DNA of 64,000 nucleotides from a bacterium (GTDB lineage Bacteria > Zhuqueibacterota > Zhuqueibacteria > Residuimicrobiales > Oceaniaggregativiventaceae): assembly GCA_029565675.1 (NCBI GenBank), contig JAKQNP010000042.1, positions 1 through 64,000 on the forward strand. Direction: 5' to 3'. Below the pieces are notes generated by a model. That model saw nothing but the letters and a program-made list of their open reading frames with translations, was not told where the DNA came from and did no database searches. Numbering within the stretch: position 1 is the stretch's first letter; each line of letters opens with the position of its first letter. The translations under genes were made by a program, and so were the position numbers. This document shows, piece by piece, positions 33,953-40,336 of the stretch.

Positions 33953-34912
33953 ATGAACGGCAAACTCAAAATATTTTGCGGCAGCAGCAATCCGAATCTG
34001 GCCAATTCGATCTGCGAGCATCTCGGCGTTCAACCCGGCAAGATCAATATCCATAGATTCAGCAACGACAACATCAAAGTTAAAATTGAAGAAAATGTTC
34101 GCAACGATGATGTGTTTGTCATTCAAACCGCTGCACCGCCGGTCAACGATCATCTGATGGAATTGCTCATTATCATCGATGCGCTTCGTTATGCTTCGGC
34201 GGGGCGTATCACCGCAGTGACGCCCTATTATTTCTATTCGAGATCCGACAAAAAGGACGAGCCAAGGATTTCGATCACCGCAAGATTGGTATCCGACTTG
34301 CTGCAAACGGCTGGTGCAAATCGCATTTTGGCCATGAAGTTGCATGCACCACAGCTCATGGGCTTTCCGCGTATTCCGATCGATCAACTGATGGCCAATG
34401 GTTTGCTGTTGGACTATTTCAAAGAATGCATTGATCTGGACAATACGGTTATCGTGGCGCCCGATGTGGGCAGCGCCAAGGGCTCAAAGTGTTTTGCCCG
34501 TGCGTTGAATTTGCCAATGGTCATCATCGACAAAGAGCGGCTGGGCGATCAGGAAGAGGTCAGTGCGGGAGCCGTGATCGGCGATGCAAGTGGCAAAGAT
34601 GTGTTGATCACTGATGATGAAATTCTTACCGGTAAGTCAATTCTGCAAGCGATTCGGATCTTGCGCAAAATAGGCACCGGCAAAATTTATGTCAGTTGCA
34701 CACATGGTTTTTTTTCCAACAACGCCTTGGACAAGTTTTGCGAATATCCCATCGAGGTGTTGGTTACCACCGATACCTTGCCCTGTGTTGCGCGGCCCCA
34801 AAAATTGCCGCTGGTGGTTCTATCGGTCGCAGATCTGTTTGCCAAAGCGATCGTGGCAATTCACGAAGGCGAATCGGTTGGCGACCTTTTTCCCGCTGAT
34901 GTGAGAATCTGA
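33953..34912 (+). CDS. prs: Ribose-phosphate pyrophosphokinase family protein (divergent)
   Basis: About 319 residues from ATG 33953. MNGKLKIFCGSSNPNLANSI, INIHRFSNDNIKVKIEENVRNDDVFVIQ and VNDHLMELLIIIDALRYASAGRITAVTPYY match PRPP synthetase throughout. The ATP-binding segment is YSRSDKKDEPRISITARLV and the catalytic-region histidine is kept (KLHAPQLMGF). The PRPP loop reads LITDDEILTGKSI instead of the usual VDDxxDTGGT/AGT, losing the second acidic pair. PRPP synthetase makes the activated ribose for purines, pyrimidines, histidine, tryptophan and NAD. It is either a variant subfamily or a paralogue with altered activity. Confidence 0.82.
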   Translation: MNGKLKIFCGSSNPNLANSICEHLGVQPGKINIHRFSNDNIKVKIEENVRNDDVFVIQTAAPPVNDHLMELLIIIDALRYASAGRITAVTPYYFYSRSDKKDEPRISITARLVSDLLQTAGANRILAMKLHAPQLMGFPRIPIDQLMANGLLLDYFKECIDLDNTVIVAPDVGSAKGSKCFARALNLPMVIIDKERLGDQEEVSAGAVIGDASGKDVLITDDEILTGKSILQAIRILRKIGTGKIYVSCTHGFFSNNALDKFCEYPIEVLVTTDTLPCVARPQKLPLVVLSVADLFAKAIVAIHEGESVGDLFPADVRI

Positions 34913-34919
34913 AATGTTG

Positions 34920-34948
34920 TTGACAACTTGCTTTGCATTTCGTAACTT
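34920..34948 (+). promoter_or_regulatory. Candidate promoter in the gap before the corrinoid-protein gene
   Basis: TTGACA and TAACTT are separated by 17 bases, starting 7 bases after the prs stop. If used, the transcript would carry a 380-base leader through the palindromes before reaching the corrinoid gene. Confidence 0.4.
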
Positions 34949-35078
34949 GAGTCTTATTTTAACAAAACCTGCATTTTGTGCTGGCAGAATTCAACAAAAC
35001 AGTTTTTTGGATTTTATTCTGTTTGCCACAATGGTCATCGCCACCCATTGACGCAAACATCAAATTGTATTTATTGGT

Positions 35079-35107
35079 GATTCGATGCGCAGCATCGAAT
35101 CAGGGTA
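35079..35107 (+). repeat. Dispersed palindrome copy 3 (plus degenerate neighbour)
   Basis: GATTCGATGC-GCA-GCATCGAATC is a perfect 10-bp stem followed by AGGGTA. Relative to copies 1-2 the arms carry matching G-to-A/C-to-T changes that keep pairing, i.e. compensatory substitutions. A second, degenerate element, TCGGTG-taaag-CACCGA, follows at 35127-35143. The remaining ~200 bases up to 35337 hold no gene I can support, only short hairpins such as GGATT-ttcgcg-AATCC and CGATGAA...TTCATCG (35272-35306). Confidence 0.7.
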
Positions 35108-35337
35108 AAAAATAGGTTATCCGGCATCGGTGTAAAGCACCGACTCGTCGATACGATCACTTGCATTAAAAAGCGCCAAGAGCGGGGATTGCGCCCTGCA
35201 AACGGCATGATCTCATTCGCTCAATTTTGTATGGATTTTCGCGAATCCGAATAGAGTTTTTTCAAATCTGTCGATGAATTTGATTCTTGATTAAAGAATT
35301 TCATCGCTCATTAGAAACCGATAAACAAGGAGGCTGT

Positions 35338-35970
35338 ATGGCAATTTTAGATGAATTGGCTGAAAACATTATCAAAGGGCAGGCGCCAGCTGTAGAGCAG
35401 TTGACAGAAAAAGCGCTGGCTGAGGGAGAGTCGCCCGAATCAGTATTGCGGAAAGGGTTGATCAAAGGCATGGACGTGGTTGGGGCGAAATTCAAAGCCA
35501 ATGAATTCTATGTGCCTGAGGTTTTGATTGCTGCTCGAGCGATGAAAGCGGGGATGAAGATCCTGCGACCGCGTCTGGCCGAAAGCGGTGTTCAACCTGT
35601 TGGACGTTTTATCGTCGGAACCGTCAAGGGCGATTTGCACGATATTGGCAAAAATCTTGTGGCGATGATGATGGAAGGCGCTGGCTTTGAGGTGATCGAT
35701 CTGGGAGTCGATGTGACCCCGGAAAAATTCGTTGCCTCGATCAAAGAGACAAATGCCCAATTTGTCGGTATGTCGGCTTTGTTGACAACGACAATGGTGA
35801 AAATGAAAGATACGATAGAAGCAATTAATTCCAGCGGCATGCGCAATTCTGTCAAGATTGTAGTTGGTGGCGCCCCCTTGACGCAAAAATTTGCCGATGA
35901 GATCGGTGCCGACGGCTATGCGCCGGACGCCGCCTCGGCAGTCGAATTGGTCAAGAATCTGCTCAATTAA
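35338..35970 (+). CDS. Cobalamin-binding corrinoid protein (MtaC/MtbC/MttC type)
   Basis: AAGGAGG lies 5-6 bases before ATG 35338; the product has 210 residues. The N-terminal half is the helical cap domain (LDELAENIIKGQAPAVEQLTEK, GMDVVGAKFKANEFYVPEVLIAARAMKAGM). The C-terminal half binds B12: GTVKGDLHDIGKNLVAMMM contains the D-x-H-x-x-G cobalt-ligand motif, with FVGMSALLTTTM and KIVVGGAPLTQKFADEIGADGYAPDA closing the Rossmann fold. Such proteins carry methyl groups between a substrate methyltransferase and a second methyltransferase. Neither partner is encoded nearby, so this is an orphan here. A terminator follows. Confidence 0.92.
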   Translation: MAILDELAENIIKGQAPAVEQLTEKALAEGESPESVLRKGLIKGMDVVGAKFKANEFYVPEVLIAARAMKAGMKILRPRLAESGVQPVGRFIVGTVKGDLHDIGKNLVAMMMEGAGFEVIDLGVDVTPEKFVASIKETNAQFVGMSALLTTTMVKMKDTIEAINSSGMRNSVKIVVGGAPLTQKFADEIGADGYAPDAASAVELVKNLLN

Positions 35971-36035
35971 CTGGCACTGCTCTTGACCGTACGACATGAT
36001 GTTTAAAGAAATTTAACTTCATTCTCTTGCCATTT

Positions 36036-36072
36036 CGAGAGCCCTCCTGCGAGGGCTCTCGTCCTGTTTTTT
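36036..36072 (+). terminator. Rho-independent terminator after the corrinoid-protein gene
   Basis: CGAGAGCCCTC / GAGGGCTCTCG, an 11-bp perfect stem with loop CTGC, is followed by TCCTG and six T. It isolates the corrinoid gene as a single-gene unit from the downstream kinase. Confidence 0.85.
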
Positions 36073-36107
36073 AGGTGTATCTGTCAACTTCCTGCTGGAG
36101 TGATCAC

Positions 36108-37196
36108 TTGTCCATATCCGAGATCGATCTATTTGTGCCCGGTCGTGTCTGCTTGTTGGGTGAACATTCCGATTGGGCCGGTGGCTATCGCCGTATGGAT
36201 TCAAGCTTGACCAAAGGCTATTGTTTGGTGGTCGGCACTGATCAGGGTATCAATGCCAGAGCTCGCGCCCATCCAGATAAAGTGATCATTCGCTCGACTC
36301 TACCGGACGGCAAGATCGTCGGGCCGTATGAAATTGAACTCAAAATGGATGCCCTGTTGCGGGTTGCCGCCGAAGGAGGATTTTTCAGCTATTCGGCAGG
36401 AGTTGCCGCCTACGTGGTCAACCACTATCACGTTGGCGGCTTGGAGGTCAACAACTATCGGATGACCCTGCCGATACGCAAAGGCTTGTCATCATCAGCA
36501 GCCAACAATGTGTTGATCACCCGTGCTTTCAACCGCATCTATGATCTCAAGCTGACCTTGCGTGGTGAAATGGAGGTGGCCTACCAGGGAGAAATCCTGA
36601 CCCCATCGCGCTGCGGCAGGATGGACCAGGCATGTGCCTATGCCAAGACCCCGGTCTATTTGATCTTCGATGGCGACCGTTTGACCGTTCAGCCAATCTA
36701 TCCCCAAAAGCCGATTTATATGGTCATAGCCGATCTCTGCGCCGGCAAGAATACCCAGCGCATTCTCGCCGATCTCAACGCTTGTTTTCCTAAAACGCTC
36801 GGCAAAATCTCGGAAGATGTGCGATACTATCTCGGGCCGGTCAATAAAGATATCGTATTTCGCGGCTGCGAATTGCTGCAGAATGGCGATGCAGAGCGGC
36901 TGGGGGCGCTGATGACCGAAGCACAGCGTCTTTTCGATCTGTTGATTGCGCCGGCCTGTCTAGATGAACTGCGTTCGCCCCAATTGCACAGTGTTCTTGA
37001 ACACCCTCGCGTCATGCCACTGATATATGGCGGCAAGGGTGTCGGTTCACAGGGCGATGGCAGTGTTCAATTGATCGCCCGTGGGCAAGAGGAACAAAAA
37101 ACCTTGATGCAGGTGTTGCGCGAAATCCGCTGCGAACCCTATCCCTTAACCATCGAAGCAAAAGCTGACAGTGATGCAGAAAAATCCGTCAATTGA
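36108..37196 (+). CDS. GHMP-family sugar kinase
   Basis: TTG 36108 is the best start: GGAG lies 8 bases upstream, and the conserved region begins immediately (LSISEIDLFVPGRVCLLGEHSDWAGGY, GHMP motif 1). Motif 2, LPIRKGLSSSAANNVLI, is the phosphate-binding loop, and YGGKGVGSQGDGSVQLIA is motif 3. The 362-residue size and the motif 1 form resemble galactokinase and other sugar-1-kinases rather than homoserine or mevalonate kinase. The substrate is not assignable. Its 3' end overlaps the following HAD gene by 23 bp, implying coupled production of a kinase and a phosphatase. Confidence 0.82.
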   Translation: MSISEIDLFVPGRVCLLGEHSDWAGGYRRMDSSLTKGYCLVVGTDQGINARARAHPDKVIIRSTLPDGKIVGPYEIELKMDALLRVAAEGGFFSYSAGVAAYVVNHYHVGGLEVNNYRMTLPIRKGLSSSAANNVLITRAFNRIYDLKLTLRGEMEVAYQGEILTPSRCGRMDQACAYAKTPVYLIFDGDRLTVQPIYPQKPIYMVIADLCAGKNTQRILADLNACFPKTLGKISEDVRYYLGPVNKDIVFRGCELLQNGDAERLGALMTEAQRLFDLLIAPACLDELRSPQLHSVLEHPRVMPLIYGGKGVGSQGDGSVQLIARGQEEQKTLMQVLREIRCEPYPLTIEAKADSDAEKSVN

Positions 37197-37800
37197 GTTG
37201 ATTTTTTTTGACCTTGGCAATGTTTTGGTGGAAATCGAATTGGACCGGTTTTTTCATGCCATGGCTGCACAGACGGGCATGTCGAAAAAAAAGTTTAAAA
37301 ACAGAATCAAAAAGCTCACACCGTTGTACAAAGCCTTTGAATGCGGCCAAATGTCCAGCCATCAGTTCTTTCAACTTTTTGGCGAAAACTTTCCACTTAA
37401 ATCTGCAAGTTATCCTGATTTTGTCAAGGATTATACCGGTATATTCGAGCCCAACCAAGAGCTGTTTTCCTGGTGTCGCATCTTGCGGCAACAGGTCCGG
37501 TTGTCAATAATCAGCAACACCGATGAGCTCCATTATCAGCGCATCGCAGAGGATTATGCTCTCGATGAACTTTTCGAAAAACCGATCACATCTTTTAGAG
37601 CCGGCTCTCGCAAGCCCGACCCATCGATCTATGATTATGCTCTACAGCAGCTGGGGATATCGCCTGACAGAGCGCTTTTGATCGACGATCGGCGCGAAAA
37701 CGTGTTGGGTGCGCAGCAAGTCGGCATGCATGCAATTCTTTATGCCAACAACAGAAAGCTGAAAAGAGATTTGCACCGTTTCTTTCTGCAGATACCATAA
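37174..37800 (+). CDS. HAD-superfamily hydrolase (YihX-like, subfamily IA)
   Basis: 208 residues from ATG 37174 (GTG 37171 is adjacent). IFFDLGNVLVEIE carries the nucleophile motif; note DLGN rather than DxDGT, as in the YihX/epoxide-hydrolase-like branch, so the general-acid Asp of motif I is replaced. SIISNTDELH is motif II, RKPDPSIYDYALQQLG motif III and LLIDDRRENVLGAQQVGM motif IV. YihX removes phosphate from glucose-1-phosphate. Overlap with the GHMP kinase suggests that both act on the same sugar-phosphate pool. Confidence 0.85.
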   Translation: MQKNPSIELIFFDLGNVLVEIELDRFFHAMAAQTGMSKKKFKNRIKKLTPLYKAFECGQMSSHQFFQLFGENFPLKSASYPDFVKDYTGIFEPNQELFSWCRILRQQVRLSIISNTDELHYQRIAEDYALDELFEKPITSFRAGSRKPDPSIYDYALQQLGISPDRALLIDDRRENVLGAQQVGMHAILYANNRKLKRDLHRFFLQIP

Positions 37801-37883
37801 GCAGAATGGCACTACCTTTAGATCTGATCGCTGGCGTTCCAAACCATAACACCGACACCGCCTGTCGAGCTTCGGGTGACCAG

Positions 37884-37916
37884 GATTTGAAGCCCGGCGA
37901 GGGTCGATTTCAAATC
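37884..37916. repeat. Inverted repeat upstream of the DegT gene
   Basis: GATTTGAA / TTCAAATC, 8-bp perfect arms 17 bases apart, located about 45 bases before the DegT start. No U tract follows, so it is not an obvious terminator; it could be an operator or a leader hairpin. Confidence 0.3.
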
Positions 37917-37962
37917 AGGTTGTGTTGGTCATCGCCAGCAGCAAGCACAAAGGAGGAGATGC

Positions 37963-39192
37963 ATGGCATCTTTGGCAGTCCGCGGAGGACGCCCGATTCG
38001 AACTGAACCTTTTCCGGTTTGGCCGGTGTGGGGCGATGAAGAGATTGACAATTTGACCCAGGTCATTAAAGGTGGACAATGGGGACGGTTAAAAGGCACT
38101 GTAACCAGCGATTTTGAACGCCGGTTTGCCGATTTACATCAAGCGAAACACGGCATTTGCATCAACAGCGGCACGACTGCCCTGCAGATCGCGCTGATCG
38201 CCGCCGATGTGGCGACGGGAAGCGAGGTGATTTGTCCCGCTTATACGTTTATCGCCACGGCGTCTGCTATTGTCGATATCGGATGTGTGCCGATTTTTGT
38301 CGATGTTCAGCCCGACACTTTCAATATCGATCCGCGGCAGATCGAGGCAGCCATCACCGAACGGACTACAGCGATTATGCCGGTCCATTTTGCCGGTCGA
38401 CCTTTTGACCTCGATGCCGTTATGGAGATAGCAACCAAACGCCGACTTAAAGTAGTCGAAGACGCGGCACAGGCCTGGGGCGCTGCCTGGCGAGACCGAC
38501 CGGTCGGCGCTATCGGTGATGCAGGTTGTTTCAGTTTCCAGTCGTCAAAAAACATCACCTGCGGCGAAGGCGGAATCATTCTGACCAACGATGACCAGGT
38601 GGCCAAATTTGCCAAAGCTCACCACAACTGCGGACGCAGTGAAGTAGGTCAGTGGTATGAACACTATTACTATGGCGGCAACTATCGCATGACTGAACTG
38701 CAAGCCGCGGTTTTGCATGCGCAGCTCAACCGTTATGAAGAACTCCATCGCATTCGTCTGGAAAACCTCGACTATTTGAACCAGGAACTGGCGCAGATTC
38801 CCGGCATCACCATTTGCTCCCCAGATGACCGGATCACCAATCATGCATGTCATCTGTTTGTGTTTCGCTACATTAAATCGCACTTTGCTGATGCCCCACG
38901 AGCGACTTTCCTCGATGCGCTGCGAAAAGAGGGGATTCCCGCCAGTCCGGGTTATTCTCTGCCCCTCTATCAACAACCGGTTTTCCGTGAGAAATCCTTT
39001 GGCCCGCGCGGCCGAAAAGTCGATCTCGATATCGATTACAGCAAATTTCATTGTCCGGTAACCGAAAAACTCTGCTTTGAAGAGGCGATTTGGTTCACAC
39101 AAAACATGTTGCTCGGCACCAAAGAAGACATGGATCAGATAATCGCCGCCATCGAAAAGATCAGCAAACATGCGGATGAACTGTCCGATTAA
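37963..39192 (+). CDS. DegT/DnrJ/EryC1/StrS-family PLP aminotransferase
   Basis: A 409-residue fold-type I aminotransferase acting on keto-sugars. The PLP-phosphate loop is INSGTTALQIALIAADV; VEDAAQAWGA includes the pyridine-nitrogen Asp; FSFQSSKNITCGEGG holds the Schiff-base lysine. NYRMTELQAAVLHAQL and SLPLYQQPVF are typical substrate-site blocks. Such enzymes make amino sugars for surface glycans or antibiotics; some members are dehydratases, but these replace the lysine, which is kept here. AAAGGAGG precedes the ATG. The two glycosyltransferases and sugar kinases of the window are possible pathway partners. Confidence 0.9.
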   Translation: MASLAVRGGRPIRTEPFPVWPVWGDEEIDNLTQVIKGGQWGRLKGTVTSDFERRFADLHQAKHGICINSGTTALQIALIAADVATGSEVICPAYTFIATASAIVDIGCVPIFVDVQPDTFNIDPRQIEAAITERTTAIMPVHFAGRPFDLDAVMEIATKRRLKVVEDAAQAWGAAWRDRPVGAIGDAGCFSFQSSKNITCGEGGIILTNDDQVAKFAKAHHNCGRSEVGQWYEHYYYGGNYRMTELQAAVLHAQLNRYEELHRIRLENLDYLNQELAQIPGITICSPDDRITNHACHLFVFRYIKSHFADAPRATFLDALRKEGIPASPGYSLPLYQQPVFREKSFGPRGRKVDLDIDYSKFHCPVTEKLCFEEAIWFTQNMLLGTKEDMDQIIAAIEKISKHADELSD

Positions 39193-39261
39193 CCATTCAA
39201 TGCACTACTGCATCACTCGATAGATTGCAGCGGTTCGACTCTCTTTCCCAAGGCAGCGACC

Positions 39262-39630
39262 ATGTATGAATTGACGGTACAGACCACTTTTTCAGCAGCT
39301 CACCATTTGCTCGATTACTCGGGTGCTTGTCGACGAATCCATGGCCACAACTGGAAGGTCAAGGCAAGCTTGCAAGCGAGCCAGTTGAATGAAAAAGGCA
39401 TGGTTTTTGATCTGATGGAATTCCAACGGATCTTGAACACATGTGTACAGCAATTTGACCATCGGATGATCAACGAAGTCCCGCCTTTCGATCGGATCAA
39501 CCCGACTTCTGAACATTTGGCCAGAATTATTTTCGAGTGGATGAGCGAGCATCTGCCAGCCAATCTGCGATTGACAGAGATCAGAGTGGCGGAGACAGAC
39601 GATTACTCGGTAGTCTATACCCCTGAATAA
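39262..39630 (+). CDS. queD: 6-carboxy-5,6,7,8-tetrahydropterin synthase / PTPS family (QueD)
   Basis: A 122-residue T-fold enzyme. FSAAHHL and HGHNW provide the three zinc-binding histidines; the catalytic Cys lies in GACRRIHGHNW; DLMEFQRILN, QFDHRMINEVPPF and NPTSEHLARII are family signatures; VAETDDYSVVY holds the pterin-anchoring glutamate. QueD converts 7,8-dihydroneopterin triphosphate to carboxytetrahydropterin in queuosine biosynthesis. QueC/QueE/GTP cyclohydrolase are not in the window. Confidence 0.9.
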   Translation: MYELTVQTTFSAAHHLLDYSGACRRIHGHNWKVKASLQASQLNEKGMVFDLMEFQRILNTCVQQFDHRMINEVPPFDRINPTSEHLARIIFEWMSEHLPANLRLTEIRVAETDDYSVVYTPE

Positions 39631-39657
39631 CCTTCATCTTTCTCGGCAGGATGAAGG
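39631..39657 (+). terminator. Hairpin directly after queD
   Basis: CCTTCATC / GATGAAGG, an 8-bp perfect stem with an 11-base loop, begins on the base after the queD stop. No T-run follows, so it may be a Rho-dependent or mRNA-end-stabilising structure rather than an intrinsic terminator. Confidence 0.4.
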
Positions 39658-39864
39658 AGTCGCTGCTGTCGGTCTTGGGCATGCAACGATATGAATTTAC
39701 AAATTCAGCTTGACTATTCTGTTTTATTTATTAACTTTTTAAAGGATGCGAGCGGTTACCTCTTTTACCAACTCAAACAAGAATCATCAGCTGCTGATCT
39801 GCGAGCTGTGGAATTTTTTTCATTTTTACCGATGGTGTTGTTCAGTCCAACTGTTTGAATTTCT

Positions 39865-39893
39865 GATTCGGTGCTGGGTTCCAGACCCGGGTA
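39865..39893 (+). repeat. Dispersed palindrome copy 4 (right arm replaced)
   Basis: GATTCGGTGC and the terminal GGGTA match copies 1-3 exactly, but the right arm GCACCGAATC is replaced by TGGGTTCCAGACCC, which forms its own small GGGT/ACCC hairpin. It lies in the 440-bp gap between queD and the aro operon; the rest of that gap upstream of 39940 shows no gene. Confidence 0.5.
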
Positions 39894-39942
39894 TTTGGGA
39901 TGAATCTTTCATATGATTGATTTGAAGGCAAAAATTGCGCGC

Positions 39943-39948
39943 TATTAT
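39943..39948 (+). promoter_or_regulatory. Possible -10 box of the aro operon promoter
   Basis: TATTAT is a good -10 element. Upstream TTGATT (39917) is 20 bases away and TTGAAG (39922) 15 bases, so no well-spaced -35 exists. If used, transcription would start near 39955, just ahead of the attenuator. Confidence 0.3.
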
Positions 39949-39978
39949 GAAAGCTATTTTTATTTTGCCAGCTTTGGG

Positions 39979-40058
39979 AGTGGCGGAATGGATTAGAAAT
40001 CGAATAAACCTGCCTGTAATCCGCCCACTGCCACAAACCTGGTAGTGGGCTTTTTTTT
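39979..40058 (+). promoter_or_regulatory. Predicted transcription attenuator of the aro operon
   Basis: The terminator stem GCCCACTGCCA / TGGTAGTGGGC (11 bp, one G-U, loop CAAACC) at 40023-40050 runs into eight T and ends 13 bases before the chorismate mutase ATG. Its 5' arm can instead pair with an upstream segment: AGTGGCGGA (39979-39987) with TCCGCCCACT (40020-40029), 9 bp with one bulged C. The two folds are mutually exclusive, the layout of an attenuator or riboswitch-type switch. A strong terminator this close to a start codon would otherwise silence the operon. Confidence 0.6.
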
Positions 40059-40070
40059 ATGGAGTCACAG

Positions 40071-40334
40071 ATGTCTATTGATCAACTCCGCCAGGAGATC
40101 GACGCAATCGACGCACAGTTGTTGCAGCTTTTGAATGCACGGGCTGCGAAAGCCATGCAGATCGGTCGCATCAAGTCGGCAATGCAGCTGCCGATCACCG
40201 ATTCCGGGCGGGAAAGAGCGGTTATCGAGAGCCTGACAGAGCTGAACCGCGGGCCGCTTGCCACAGAACACATCACTCGACTGTTTAGCCAAATCATCGA
40301 AATTTGTCGTTCACTGCAAACCCGGGAGAAATAG
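40071..40334 (+). CDS. Chorismate mutase (AroQ class)
   Basis: Converts chorismate to prephenate, the branch to phenylalanine and tyrosine. ATG 40071 has GGAG at good spacing and follows the attenuator; the upstream in-frame ATG 40059 has no site. MSIDQLRQEIDAIDAQLLQL, LNARAAKAMQIGRIKSAM and a helical end are the all-helical AroQ fold; the Arg, Lys and Glu/Gln active-site positions appear present. It is monofunctional (87 residues), with no dehydratase fused, and no separate pheA dehydratase gene lies in the window. The next gene begins 2 bases after the stop. Confidence 0.9.
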   Translation: MSIDQLRQEIDAIDAQLLQLLNARAAKAMQIGRIKSAMQLPITDSGRERAVIESLTELNRGPLATEHITRLFSQIIEICRSLQTREK

Positions 40335-40336
40335 CA

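Noticed and set aside
35200-35337. Cobalamin riboswitch before the corrinoid gene
   Set aside because: No B12-box-like sequence or the expected long-range pairing was recognised; only short unrelated hairpins.
39970-40000. tRNA-like segment (gggagtggcggaatgg)
   Set aside because: It resembles the 5' end of Ser/Leu tRNAs, but no anticodon arm or acceptor partner follows.
39947-40045. 32-codon ORF as an aromatic leader peptide
   Set aside because: It has only one Phe and two Trp codons, no ribosome site, and its ATG overlaps the best -10 box. Retained as an alternative, not called as a gene.
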